Assembly (NCBI GenBank): GCA_963753685.1
Contig: CAVWDE010000020.1
Location: forward strand, 367,318 to 431,317
Length of the DNA: 64,000 nucleotides
Direction: 5' to 3'
Origin: DATAOG01 sp963753685
Lineage (GTDB): Bacteria > Pseudomonadota > Alphaproteobacteria > Geminicoccales > Geminicoccaceae
The notes under the pieces were generated by a model that had not been told where the DNA came from, searched no databases, and saw nothing but the letters and a program-made list of their open reading frames with translations. Positions 1-9,208 of the stretch are shown here, piece after piece. The first letter of the stretch is position 1. Each line of letters starts with the position of its first letter. The position numbers and the translations under genes were made by a program.

Positions 1-465
1 TCGCACCTGATCGAGATCTGGTATCAATCGTTCCACCAGCAGGCCTTTGCGGCCGAGCTGGTCGGCAGCTCGCGCCAAGCCTGCCGGATCTACATCGGCC
101 ATTTCCTGAAGCACTGGGCGCGCGACCCGCACGCCTTCGATGCCGACCTCGAGGCCTGGGTCGACAACTTCATGCATCCCGGCAACCTGCAGGGCGGCTT
201 CAACTGGTACCTGAGCGCCGCGGCGGCGCGCGCCGCCGTGATTCGCGAAGAAGTGCCGCCGATGCCGAGGATCGCGCTCCCGACCCGGGTGCTGTGGGGC
301 CGGCACGATCCGATCCTGAAAGCCGAGTGGGTCGACCGGCTGGGCGAGTTCTTCGAGGACCCCGAGATCTCGATCGCCGAGGACGCCGGCCACTTCGTGC
401 ACTACGAGACGCCCGAGCCGGCGGCGGCCGCGATCGCCGCGTTCTTCGAGCGGCTGACCTGGTAA
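1..465 (+). CDS. alpha/beta hydrolase, 5'-truncated by the window edge
   Basis: The reading frame is open from base 1 and gives about 154 residues, the C-terminal half of an alpha/beta hydrolase of the epoxide hydrolase/haloalkanoate type. The late acid GRHDP and the catalytic histidine in AGHFVHYE are both present. The nucleophile elbow lies outside the window. Its TAA stop shares one base with the ATG of the next hydrolase gene, so the two are probably co-transcribed. The substrate cannot be inferred. Confidence 0.8.
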   Translation, partial: SHLIEIWYQSFHQQAFAAELVGSSRQACRIYIGHFLKHWARDPHAFDADLEAWVDNFMHPGNLQGGFNWYLSAAAARAAVIREEVPPMPRIALPTRVLWGRHDPILKAEWVDRLGEFFEDPEISIAEDAGHFVHYETPEPAAAAIAAFFERLTW

Positions 466-1235
466 TGGCACTCGACCTCGTCTGCGACGCGCTCGGCGAT
501 GCCGGCCCGCCGATCGTGATCCTGCACGGCCTCCTGGGCTCGGCGCGCAACTGGGCCAGCGTTGCGAAGCAGCTCGGCGAAACGCACCGGGTGTTCGCGC
601 TCGATCTGCGCAATCACGGCCGGTCGCCCTGGGCCCCGACCATGAGCTTCGATGACATGGCAGGCGACGTCGCGGCGTTCATCGAGCAGCGCGGCCTCGC
701 CCCGGTGATCCTGCTCGGCCATAGCCTGGGCGGCAAGGTCGCCATGCGCCTGGCGCTCACCCGGGGCGATCTGGTGGCCCGCCTGGTCGTGGTCGACGTC
801 GCGCCGGTCACCTACCGCCACAGCCTGGTCGCGTACCTCGAAGCCATGCGCGCGGTCGACCTCGGCCGCGTGACCCGCCGGACCGACGTCGACGCGCAGC
901 TGGGCATGACCATTCGCGATCCGGTGATGCGGGCCTTCCTGCTGCAGAACCTCGTGCGCAGCGGCCAGAGCTACGCCTGGCGCGCCCATCTCGATGCGAT
1001 CGCGCACAGCCTGCCCGAGCTCATGCGCTTTCCGGCGAGCGAGGGGCTGGCCTATCCGGGCCCGACCCTGGTCATCGCCGGCGGCCGCTCGACCTATGTC
1101 CGGCCTGAGCACCACCCGGTGATCAGGCAGCTCTTCCCCGACGTCGAATATTCGACCATCGCCGGCGCCGGCCATCAGGTCCACGCCGACCGGCCGGACG
1201 AATTTCTGGCTGCGCTTCGCCCCTTCGTGGGCTGA
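465..1235 (+). CDS. alpha/beta hydrolase, YbfF/esterase type
   Basis: This 256-residue cytosolic alpha/beta hydrolase starts at the ATG that overlaps the previous TAA by one base, although the frame extends further upstream. It carries the oxyanion-loop motif HGLLGSARNW near residues 23-32, the nucleophile elbow GHSLGG near residue 85, and a final catalytic His in AGAGHQVH. Length and motifs match the YbfF-like esterases, which cleave short acyl esters and thioesters. It ends just before the convergent transhydrogenase gene. The natural substrate is unknown. Confidence 0.85.
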   Translation: MALDLVCDALGDAGPPIVILHGLLGSARNWASVAKQLGETHRVFALDLRNHGRSPWAPTMSFDDMAGDVAAFIEQRGLAPVILLGHSLGGKVAMRLALTRGDLVARLVVVDVAPVTYRHSLVAYLEAMRAVDLGRVTRRTDVDAQLGMTIRDPVMRAFLLQNLVRSGQSYAWRAHLDAIAHSLPELMRFPASEGLAYPGPTLVIAGGRSTYVRPEHHPVIRQLFPDVEYSTIAGAGHQVHADRPDEFLAALRPFVG

Positions 1236-1243
1236 TGCCCGCC

Positions 1244-2644
1244 TCAGGCGTCGCGGGCCGGCATCCGGTTCCAGGCGTCGAGGGCCGCGATCTTGTAGGC
1301 CTCGGCGAGGGTCGGATAGTTGAAGGTGTTCTCGACGAAATAGTCCAGCGTGCCGCCGAGATTGAGCACCGCCTGGCCGATGTGGATCAGCTCGGTCGCC
1401 CCTTCACCCACGATGTGGACGCCGAGCAGGCGCCGGCTGTCGATCGCGAACAGCATCTTCATCATGCCGCCGTTGAGGCCCATGATGTGGCCACGCGAGG
1501 TCTCGCGAAAGCGGGCGATGCCGCACTCGTAGCCCATGCCGTCGGCGCGCACCTGCTCCTCGGTCATGCCGACCGTCGACATCTCGGGCACCGCATAGAT
1601 GCCGTAAGGGAAGAACACGGGCGGCGCCTGCGCCTGCCGCTCGAAGGCGTGGCAGGCGGCGATCCGGCCCTGCTCCATCGAGGTCGAGGCGAGGCTCGGA
1701 AAGCCGATCACGTCGCCGGCAGCATAGATGTGCTTAACCTTGGTCTGGAAGGTCTTGGGATCGACCTCGAGCCGGCCGCGGTGGTCGACCTCGAGGCCGA
1801 CGGCGTCGAGCCCGAGCTGGTCGGTGGCGCCCATGCGCCCGGCCGCGAACAGGACCGCGTCGGCGTGAACCCTGCGCCCGCCTTCGAGATGGACGATGCA
1901 GCCGCCGTCGCCGATTCGCTCGATCTTGCCGGCCTTGCAGCCGAGGCGGACCGCGAGGCCGCGGTCGCGCAGATCGTGGACGAAGGCGGCAACCAGCTCC
2001 TGGTCGAGGAAGTCGAGCATGCTGGCGCGCGGCTCGATCAGCGTCACCTGCACGTCCAGGGCATTGAAAATGCTGGCGTACTCGACCCCGACCACGCCCG
2101 CCCCGATCACCGCGAGGCTCTTCGGCATGAACTTGAGGTCGATGATCTCGTCGCTGTCGAGCACCCGTTCGCCGTCGAACGGCACGTAGTCGGGACGGAA
2201 CGGGCGGGTGCCGACGGCCAGCACGAAGCGCTCCGCCTCATAGGTCTTGCGCTCGCCGCTCTCGGCCGTGACCTCGACCCGGTGCGGGTCGAGGAAGCGG
2301 GCCTCGCCGCGCACCGTCGGCACCCGGTTGCGGGCGAACTGGTGCTCCAGCACCTCGACCTCGTGCTGGAGGGTCATGTGCAGGCGACGGCGCAGATCGT
2401 CGGCCGTGATGTCGGCCTTGACCCGGTAGGCCCGCCCGTAGAAGCCGCGCTCGCGCCAGCCGGACAGGTTGAGCACGGTCTCGCGCAGGGTCTTGCTCGG
2501 GATCGTGCCGGTGTGCACGGACACGCCGCCGACCCGGCGCCCCTTCTCGATGACCAGCGCGGATTTGCCAAACTTGGCAGCCTGGATCCCCGCGCGACGG
2601 CCGGCGGGACCGCTGCCGATGACGATCAGGTCGTAACGCTCCAT
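1244..2644 (-). CDS. sthA: soluble pyridine nucleotide transhydrogenase
   Basis: The 466-residue flavoprotein has an N-terminal FAD site (GSGPAG), a second NAD(P) Rossmann site (IGAGVVGVEYA) and the late FAD motif YAAGDVIG. It belongs to the disulfide oxidoreductase fold family. The usual redox CxxxxC is absent: the segment reads VGGVSVHTGTIPSKTLRE with no cysteine, as expected for SthA, which moves hydride between NADPH and NAD+ without a dithiol. The start at 2644 places the FAD motif about ten residues from the N-terminus, with a purine-rich stretch upstream. Convergent with the hydrolase gene. Confidence 0.9.
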   Translation of the reverse strand: MERYDLIVIGSGPAGRRAGIQAAKFGKSALVIEKGRRVGGVSVHTGTIPSKTLRETVLNLSGWRERGFYGRAYRVKADITADDLRRRLHMTLQHEVEVLEHQFARNRVPTVRGEARFLDPHRVEVTAESGERKTYEAERFVLAVGTRPFRPDYVPFDGERVLDSDEIIDLKFMPKSLAVIGAGVVGVEYASIFNALDVQVTLIEPRASMLDFLDQELVAAFVHDLRDRGLAVRLGCKAGKIERIGDGGCIVHLEGGRRVHADAVLFAAGRMGATDQLGLDAVGLEVDHRGRLEVDPKTFQTKVKHIYAAGDVIGFPSLASTSMEQGRIAACHAFERQAQAPPVFFPYGIYAVPEMSTVGMTEEQVRADGMGYECGIARFRETSRGHIMGLNGGMMKMLFAIDSRRLLGVHIVGEGATELIHIGQAVLNLGGTLDYFVENTFNYPTLAEAYKIAALDAWNRMPARDA

Positions 2645-2850
2645 CGCCGCCCCCCGGAGTGCCGGCCCGGCTTCGCCGCCCTGGCCGGATTCGGCCGGCC
2701 CCACGGCCTGGCCGAGCCCATGCAGATTGCGTGCCGGTCGCGCCAACCGGAAGCGCCGCGCGCCTGGGGCCGCAAGCTATCAGACAGAAAAGTGATTATT
2801 CTGTGACCAGAGCGCATCCCGACAACGCCCGCACGCCGCGGGCCGGTGGG

Positions 2851-3459
2851 TCAGCGCGATCCGGCGGCGGGCTCCGCCGTCTGGGCTGACGAGGCGGCCG
2901 TGAGGGTCACCCGCGCGAAGATCTCGTCGAGCCCGAGCTCGACGCCGAGCGCATCCAGGCGCAGACGGGCATCGAGGCCGCGATGGATCAAGCTCCGCCA
3001 GCTGCCATCGTCATTGCGCGAGGCGACCTCGGCGCCGGCCTCGTTCTGGTCGATCAGGACGTAGTGTTGAAGTGAGGGGATCGTCTGGTAGGCCCAGCGC
3101 TTCCGGCCATGGTCACGCTCCGCGGTGCTCGCCGAGAGCACCTCGACCACGACGACCGGCGTCTCGACCCAGGTCGCCTTGCCCGGGATCTCGCCGCAGA
3201 CGACCAGCACGTCGGGGTACATGACCTCCTCTTCGGGCGTGACGACCTTGACGTCGTTGACGAACGTCTCGCAGTCACTCCCTCGCAGTTGCCGCCGAAG
3301 TACCTCGAACACATTGAGCGCGATCCGGTTGTGATCGATCGTCCCACCGGTCATCATCCGGACGACCCTGCCGACGCGTTCGTAGCGCTCGGGCTGCTGC
3401 TCCTCCCACGCGAGGAACTCGGCCAGCGATTGTGGGCGGACGTCGAGTGCAGTCGCCAT
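2851..3459 (-). CDS. Uma2 family endonuclease-like protein (DUF820)
   Basis: A 202-residue single-domain protein of the Uma2/DUF820 family, which has the restriction-endonuclease (PD-(D/E)xK) fold. Diagnostic segments are the N-terminal W-E-E-x-x-P-E-R-Y-E, the middle YPDVLVVC (metal-binding Asp) and VVVVEVLSASTAERDHGRKRWAYQ. The second of two adjacent ATGs was chosen because it gives better spacing from AGGAGA. Family members are common in mobile and accessory DNA; their biological role is mostly unknown. It stands alone between sthA and ffh. Confidence 0.85.
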   Translation of the reverse strand: MATALDVRPQSLAEFLAWEEQQPERYERVGRVVRMMTGGTIDHNRIALNVFEVLRRQLRGSDCETFVNDVKVVTPEEEVMYPDVLVVCGEIPGKATWVETPVVVVEVLSASTAERDHGRKRWAYQTIPSLQHYVLIDQNEAGAEVASRNDDGSWRSLIHRGLDARLRLDALGVELGLDEIFARVTLTAASSAQTAEPAAGSR

Positions 3460-3542
3460 CATCTTCTCCTGACTGGCGACTGCCGATCATAGAGGATCGC
3501 CGCGCTCGGCGGAACTCCAGATTACCGCGGCGGGAACTCCGA

Positions 3543-4895
3543 TTACCGCGGCAGGAGGCCCGGCGGCAGGCCGCGGCCGAGGAAGGGCCGGTCGCCCATC
3601 TTCTTGACCCGCTTCATCATGGTCTGCATCTGCAGGTGCTGCTTCAGGAGCTTGTTGACCTCCTGCACGCTGAGGCCGGCACCGGCCGCGATCCGGCGCT
3701 TGCGCGAGGCGTGGATGACCTTGGGATTGCGTCGCTCGTAAGGCGTCATCGAGCTCACGATCGCGATCTGGCGGTTGATCATGCGGTCGTCGAGCCTCGC
3801 GTCCGCCATCTGCTGCTTGATCTTCTGGGCGCCGGGCAGGAGCCCAAGGATGCCGCTCATGCCGCCCATCTTGCGCATCTGGCGGAGCTGGCCTGCCAGG
3901 TCGTCGAGGTCGAAGCTGCCCTTTTGCATCTTGGCCGCGAGCTTCTCGGCCTCGGCCTGATCGACCGCTTCGCTCACCTTCTCGACCAGCGACACGACGT
4001 CGCCCATGCCGAGGATGCGCGACGCCATGCGGTCGGGATGGAACGGCTCGAGGGCCTCCAGCTTCTCGCCGGTGCCGACCAGCTTGATCGGCTGGCCGGT
4101 GACCGCGCGCATGCTGAGCGCCGCCCCGCCGCGGGCATCGCCGTCGATCCGGGTGAGCACGATGCCCGAGATCCCGATCCGCTCGTGGAAGCTGCGCGCG
4201 AGGTTGACCGCGTCCTGGCCGGTCAGCGCGTCGGCGACCAGGAGGGTTTCCTGCGGCCGCACCCGGTCGCGCACCGCCTCGAGCTCGGTCATCAGCGCGT
4301 CGTCGATGTGCAGCCGGCCGGCAGTGTCCAGGATCACCACATCGTAACCCTGGCGCGCAGCGCTCTCGAGCGCGCGCGCCGCGATCGCGAGCGGCGCCTC
4401 GCCCACGACCACCGGCAGGCTCTCGACGCCCGCCTGGCGGGCGAGCACCGCGAGCTGCTCCTGGGCCGCCGGCCGCTGGACGTCGAGCGAGGCGAGCAGC
4501 ACCTTCTGGCGCTCGCGGGTGCGCAGCCGAAGCCCCAGCTTGGCGCTGGTGGTGGTCTTGCCCGAGCCCTGCAGGCCGACCATCAGCACGACCCTGGGCG
4601 GCGCGCCGCCAAGCGCCAGATCCTGCGCCTCGCCGCCCAGGAGCTCGACCAGGCGGTCGTTGACCACCTTGACCACCATCTGGCCGGGCGTGACGCTCTT
4701 CAGCACCTCCTGGCCGACCGCGCGCTCGCGGATGGAGGCGACGAAGTCCTTGACCACCGGCAGTGCGACGTCGGCCTCGAGCAGCGCCACCCGGATGTCG
4801 CGCAGCGCCGCCTCGACATCGGCCGTGCTGAGCGCGCCGCGCCGGGTCAGGCGATCGAAGACGCTGCCGAGACGGCCGGAGAGAGTTTCAAACAT
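3543..4895 (-). CDS. ffh: signal recognition particle protein Ffh
   Basis: The 450-residue SRP GTPase binds 4.5S RNA and signal sequences of nascent membrane proteins and delivers ribosomes to FtsY. It shows the N domain (residues 1-85), the G domain with the P-loop GLQGSGKTT near residue 107, DTAGR and the TRIDGDARGG motif, and a C-terminal methionine-rich M domain. The start at 4895 (MFETLSGRLG) matches the family; the in-frame extension upstream is not coding-like. Its partner ftsY lies 2.3 kb away on the opposite strand. Confidence 0.96.
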   Translation of the reverse strand: MFETLSGRLGSVFDRLTRRGALSTADVEAALRDIRVALLEADVALPVVKDFVASIRERAVGQEVLKSVTPGQMVVKVVNDRLVELLGGEAQDLALGGAPPRVVLMVGLQGSGKTTTSAKLGLRLRTRERQKVLLASLDVQRPAAQEQLAVLARQAGVESLPVVVGEAPLAIAARALESAARQGYDVVILDTAGRLHIDDALMTELEAVRDRVRPQETLLVADALTGQDAVNLARSFHERIGISGIVLTRIDGDARGGAALSMRAVTGQPIKLVGTGEKLEALEPFHPDRMASRILGMGDVVSLVEKVSEAVDQAEAEKLAAKMQKGSFDLDDLAGQLRQMRKMGGMSGILGLLPGAQKIKQQMADARLDDRMINRQIAIVSSMTPYERRNPKVIHASRKRRIAAGAGLSVQEVNKLLKQHLQMQTMMKRVKKMGDRPFLGRGLPPGLLPR

Positions 4896-5061
4896 GGGAC
4901 CACCAATCCGAGGCGCTGGCACTGGAGCTGGGCGGGGCGGAAAGCGCCCCGGAGACGGCCGGAAATGTCGTGGCCGGCGGCCGTCGAAGTCAAGTCGGGC
5001 CCAGGCCTTGCGCGGATTTGCCGGTTGCGCCGGGACATCCGATCGCCATATTGGCAGCGCC

Positions 5062-5916
5062 ATGGACGAGCTCGACTTCCATAAGATGCAGGGCCTCGGC
5101 AACGACTTCGTGATCCTCGATCGACGGAGCGGCAAGCTGTCGCTGTCGGCCGCCCAGATCCAAAGGGTCGCCGACCGCAGGCTCGGCGTCGGCTGCGATC
5201 AGCTCCTCTGCCTCGAGACCTCGGAGCGGGCGGACGTGTTCATGCGCGTCTACAATGCCGACGGCTCCGAGGTCGGCGCCTGCGGCAACGGCACCCGGGC
5301 GGTCGCGCGCCTGCTCATGGAGGAGCAGAGCTCGCGCCGGGCCGCGATCGAGACCACGGCCGGCGTTTTGACCGTGACCGTGAGCGTCCAGGGCTACACC
5401 GTCGACATGGGCCGGCCGCGCTTCGGCTGGGACGAGATCCCGCTCGCCCGGCCGATGGACACCCTCGCTCTCGATCTGGAGTTGGGCCCGCTGGCGCGGC
5501 CGGTTGGTGTCAACCTCGGCAACCCGCACGCGGTGTTCTTCGTCGACGATGCCGAGGCGGTGCCGCTCGCCGAGCTCGGACCGGTGCTCGAGACCGATCC
5601 CCTGTTCCCCGAACGCGCCAACATCGGGGTCGCCGAGGTCCGCAATCGCCGCTCGATCCGGCTGCGGGTCTGGGAGCGCGGCGCCGGCCTGACGTCGGCC
5701 TGCGGCAGCGGCGCCTGCGCCGCCCTGGTGGCGGCGGTCCGGCGCGATCTGACCGAGCGCGCAGCCGAGGTCCGGCTCGATGGCGGCGCCCTCAAGATCG
5801 CCTGGACCGATGCCGACCGGGTCCTGATGACCGGACCGGCCGCGCACAGCTTCAAGGGCCGCCTCGACCCGGAGATGCTGGCGGTGCCAACCGCTTCCGA
5901 GCAGGCCAGCCCATGA
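5062..5916 (+). CDS. dapF: diaminopimelate epimerase
   Basis: The 284-residue cofactor-independent racemase converts L,L- to meso-diaminopimelate for lysine and peptidoglycan synthesis. Both active-site cysteines are visible: ACGNGTR near residue 73 and the second in TSACGSGAC near residue 214. The N-terminus FHKMQGLGNDFVILD is typical. It begins a tight chain: its TGA overlaps the ATG of mtaB, and mtaB overlaps ftsY in turn. Confidence 0.96.
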   Translation: MDELDFHKMQGLGNDFVILDRRSGKLSLSAAQIQRVADRRLGVGCDQLLCLETSERADVFMRVYNADGSEVGACGNGTRAVARLLMEEQSSRRAAIETTAGVLTVTVSVQGYTVDMGRPRFGWDEIPLARPMDTLALDLELGPLARPVGVNLGNPHAVFFVDDAEAVPLAELGPVLETDPLFPERANIGVAEVRNRRSIRLRVWERGAGLTSACGSGACAALVAAVRRDLTERAAEVRLDGGALKIAWTDADRVLMTGPAAHSFKGRLDPEMLAVPTASEQASP

Positions 5917-7172
5917 GCGGGCCGCAGGTGATCACCTTCGGCTGCCGTCTGAATACGCTCGAATCCGAGGTCATGCGGCAGGCGGCGCAGGCGCAGGGCC
6001 TGGACGATCTGGTGATCGTGCACACCTGCGCGGTGACCGCCGAGGCCGAGCGCCAGGCCCGTCAGGCGATCCGGCGCGCGCGGCGGGAGCGCCCGGACGC
6101 GCGCATCCTGGTCACCGGCTGCAGCGCCCAGATCAAGCCCGAGCGCTACGCCGCCATGGCCGAGGTCGACCAGGTGGTCGGCAACGCGCAGAAGCTTCGT
6201 CCCGAGCTCTGGCAGACGCTCGCCGGTGCCGCGCCCGCCCGGGTCATGGTCGACGACATCATGGCGGTGCATGAGACCGCCGGCCATCTGGTCGATGGCC
6301 TGGACGGCCGCACGCGCGCCTTCGTCCAGATCCAGCAGGGCTGCGATCACCGCTGCACCTTCTGCATCATCCCCTATGGCCGCGGCCCGAGCCGGAGCGT
6401 CGCCGCGGGCGAGGTCGTGGCGCAGGCGCGCCGCCTGGTCGAGGCGGGCTACCGGGAGATCGTGCTGACCGGGGTCGACCTCACCTCCTACGGCAAGGAC
6501 CTGCCCGGCCAACCGACCCTTGGCCAACTGGTCCGCCGGCTCCTGCGCCTGGTGCCGGAGCTTTCCCGACTTCGCCTGTCCTCGCTCGACCCGGCCGAGC
6601 TCGATCCCGAGCTGATCGATCTGATCGCCGACGAGCCGCGCCTGATGCCGCATCTGCATCTCAGCATCCAGGCGGGCGACGATCTGATCCTCAAGCGCAT
6701 GAAGCGGCGCCACTCGCGCGCCGAGGTCCTGCGCCTGTGCGCCCGGCTGCGCGAGCTGCGCCCCGGGATCGTCTTCGGCGCCGATCTGATCGCGGGCTTC
6801 CCGACCGAGACCGAGGCGATGTTCGCCAAGACGCTGGCCCTGATCGAGGACGCGGAGCTGACCTACCTGCACGTCTTTCCCTATTCCGCGCGCGAGGGGA
6901 CCCCGGCCGCCCGCATGCCGCAGGTCGCCAAGCCCGTGCGCAAGGAGCGCGCCGCCCGCCTGCGCGCCGCCGGCGAGCACCGGCTTCGCCATTATCTCCG
7001 CGGCGAAGTGGGCCGGCCAGCCCAGGTCCTGGTCGAGGCCGAGGGCCGCGGCCACACCGAAGCGTTCGCGCCGTTCCGTTTTGCCCACGCGGCACCGCCC
7101 GCGGGCGGCGTGGTCAGGGTGATCGCCGAACGGGTCGAGGACAACATCCTGACCGGGCGGCTCGCGGCGTGA
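5913..7172 (+). CDS. mtaB: tRNA t6A37 methylthiotransferase MtaB
   Basis: The 419-residue radical-SAM enzyme turns t6A into ms2t6A at position 37 of tRNAs reading ANN codons. The N-terminal UPF0004 domain carries the auxiliary cluster cysteines (FGCRLN, HTCAVT, GCSAQ). The radical-SAM cluster motif is CDHRCTFCIIPYGRG near residue 145. A C-terminal TRAM-like domain follows. It overlaps dapF by four bases (ATGA) and ftsY by the GTGA overlap. The dapF-mtaB-ftsY order is usual in Alphaproteobacteria. Confidence 0.95.
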   Translation: MSGPQVITFGCRLNTLESEVMRQAAQAQGLDDLVIVHTCAVTAEAERQARQAIRRARRERPDARILVTGCSAQIKPERYAAMAEVDQVVGNAQKLRPELWQTLAGAAPARVMVDDIMAVHETAGHLVDGLDGRTRAFVQIQQGCDHRCTFCIIPYGRGPSRSVAAGEVVAQARRLVEAGYREIVLTGVDLTSYGKDLPGQPTLGQLVRRLLRLVPELSRLRLSSLDPAELDPELIDLIADEPRLMPHLHLSIQAGDDLILKRMKRRHSRAEVLRLCARLRELRPGIVFGADLIAGFPTETEAMFAKTLALIEDAELTYLHVFPYSAREGTPAARMPQVAKPVRKERAARLRAAGEHRLRHYLRGEVGRPAQVLVEAEGRGHTEAFAPFRFAHAAPPAGGVVRVIAERVEDNILTGRLAA

Positions 7173-8240
7173 GCGAGCCCGCCAAGGATCGCTGGTGGCG
7201 GCGCTTCGGGCGCAGGTCCGACGATGCGCCCCCGCCCGAGGCCGAAGCCGCGGCCGCGGCGAGATCCGCCGAGGTCGAGCCCGAGACGCCGCGCGCGGGC
7301 TGGCTGCAGCGGCTGCGGGCGGGGCTCTCGCGCTCGTCCAGCCGGCTGCGCGACAGCATCGCCACGGTCCTGCGCAAGCGCAAGCTCGATGCCGAGACGC
7401 TGGAGGAGCTCGAAGAGGCCCTGATCGGCGCCGACCTCGGGGTCGAGACCGCGGCGGAGCTCGTGCAGGAGCTGGCAAGAACCCGGTTCGGCAAGGAGGT
7501 GACCGACCTCGAGGTGCGGAGCGCGCTCGCGCGCTCGGTCGCGACCATCCTCGAGCCGGTCGCGAGGCCCTTCCAGCTCGACCCCGCCCATCGGCCCTCG
7601 GTGATCCTGGTCTGCGGCGTGAACGGCAACGGCAAGACCACGACGATCGGCAAGCTCGCCCATCAGTTCAAGGCGGGCGGCGAGCGGGTGCTGCTGGCGG
7701 CCGGCGACACCTTCCGGGCGGCCGCGATCGAGCAGCTCGAGATCTGGGGCGAGCGGACCGGCTGCGAGGTGATCAAGCGGCCGCCCGGCGCCGATTCCGC
7801 GGGCCTTGCCTTCGATGCCCTCAAGCAGGCGCAAGGCCGAGGGCGCGGACGTGCTGCTGATCGATACCGCCGGCCGGCTGCACAACAAGCAGGCGCTCAT
7901 GGACGAGCTGGCGAAAGTGGTCCGCGTGCTGAAGAAGGTCGACCCGGCGGCGCCGCACGAGATCCTGCTGGTGCTCGATGCCACCACCGGCCAGAACGCG
8001 CGCGCCCAGGTCGAGACCTTCCGCGCCATGGTGCCGGTCAGCGGCCTCGTGGTGACCAAGCTCGATGGCACCGCGCGCGGCGGCGTGGTGGTGGCGCTCG
8101 CCCGCCAGTTCGGCCTGCCCGTGCGCGCGCTCGGGGTCGGCGAGCAGCTCGACGATCTCCGCCCGTTCGAAGCCCAGGCCTTCGCCGACGCCCTGCTCGG
8201 CCTGGAGCCGTCACTAGAGGTCGCCGAGACGCCGGTCTGA
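7169..8240 (+). CDS. ftsY: signal recognition particle receptor FtsY, interrupted by a one-base frameshift
   Basis: This is the SRP receptor GTPase that docks SRP-ribosome complexes at the inner membrane. The first frame starts at GTG 7169, overlapping the mtaB stop. It encodes a charged N-terminal tail and the NG domain up to the P-loop CGVNGNGKTTT and GDTFRAAAIEQL, then leaves frame. The rest (DTAGRLHNKQALMDEL, TKLDGTARGG, GVGEQLDDLRPF) lies in the third frame. Removing C at 7832 joins the frames as KQA-KAEGADVLLIDTAGR and yields 356 residues, a normal length. The gene is essential, so a consensus error is likelier than true loss. Confidence 0.93.
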
Positions 8241-8328
8241 GGCGCCCCGCGGGCGGCTATGGGTTGCAGAGGTCGGGCGCGGCCGCTAACCATTCAAGCG
8301 AGGGTTGGACGAGGGGAGCGCCTTGCCG

Positions 8329-8972
8329 ATGACCGGTGCGGTCGTGAGCATCGCGCAGCAGAAGGGTGGCAGCGGCAAGACCACGCTCGCGATCCAGCTG
8401 GGCGTCGCCTGGTGGACCCTGGGCAAGCGGGTCGCGATGCTCGACATCGATCCGCAGGCGAGCCTGTTCACCTGGTTCAGCCTGCGCCGGCGCAAGCTTG
8501 GCGACGACGAGGGCGGCCTCATGGTGCAGGGGCTCTCGGGCTGGCGGCTGGGCGGCGAGGTCGGACGGCTGCGCCGCGAGTTCGACCTGGTGCTGATCGA
8601 CAATCCGCCGCACGCCGAGACCGACGCCCGCAGTGCTCTGCGCGCGGCTGATCTGGCGCTCTGCTGCCCTGCCAGCCGAACGCGCTCGACCTCTGGGCGT
8701 CGAAAACCACGCTCGAGCTCGCCCAGGCGGCCGGCACCGAAGCCCTTCTGGTGCTCAACCGGGTCCCCGCGCGCGGCCTCGCGGCGGCGGCGATCCGCGC
8801 CGAGATCGAGCAGCAGCGCTGGCCGGTGGCGACCGCCAGCCTCGGCAACCGACAGGCGTTCGCGGCCTCGATCGCAGCCGGGCAGGGGGTCGCCGAGAGC
8901 GCGCCCAGGAGCGCTGCCACCGAGGAGATCAGGTCGCTCGCCGAGGAGGTACTGGGCCGGCTGGGTCGCTGA
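8329..8972 (+). CDS. ParA/MinD-like P-loop ATPase, interrupted by a one-base frameshift
   Basis: A short ParA-family ATPase (214 residues when repaired). It has the deviant Walker A QQKGGSGKTTLAIQLG at the N-terminus, DIDPQASL, and the Walker B DLVLIDNPPH. It most resembles the VirC1/ParA-like orphan ATPases. The frame breaks near 8667-8670, where one base is missing; after that the sequence continues as QPNALDLWASKTTLELAQAAG...LVLNRVP. The ATG at 8329 was chosen, though a TTG two codons earlier is closer to GAGGGGAG. It follows ftsY by about 90 bases. A tail-only duplicate lies at 10325-10461. Confidence 0.75.
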
Positions 8973-9051
8973 TCGCTCGAATTGCGGCCGGCCGCCCAGC
9001 TGCTACAACTGCGTGGCTCTGAGTGCGCGCGATCCGTCCAGGAGGTGGCCT

Positions 9052-9173
9052 ATGGACCCCTACCAGAGCCGCGGCGGTGCGGCGGCGATCTCGGCCAGCA
9101 GGCAAGCACCTTCATCAGCAGCTTCCTGACCGACCTCCGGACCCGAGCGGCCGATGGCTCAAATCTTCCGTGA
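9052..9173 (+). pseudogene. degenerate copy of the 50-residue membrane protein gene at 10611
   Basis: A strong ribosome site (AGGAGGTGG) and ATG are followed by MDPYQSRGG, identical to the start of the intact gene at 10611. One base is missing near 9079 relative to that copy. Bridging it gives 40 residues resembling the first two thirds of the intact protein, but the C-terminal membrane segment is replaced by an unrelated tail ending at 9173. Read without repair, the frame stops after 25 residues. Confidence 0.6.
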
Positions 9174-9208
9174 GCCTGGTATCAGTACCAGGGGGAACCA
9201 GAGGGCGA

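Noticed and set aside
1235..2806. A 523-codon plus-strand frame opposite sthA
   Set aside because: Shadow frame; the minus strand encodes a full flavoprotein with all nucleotide-binding motifs.
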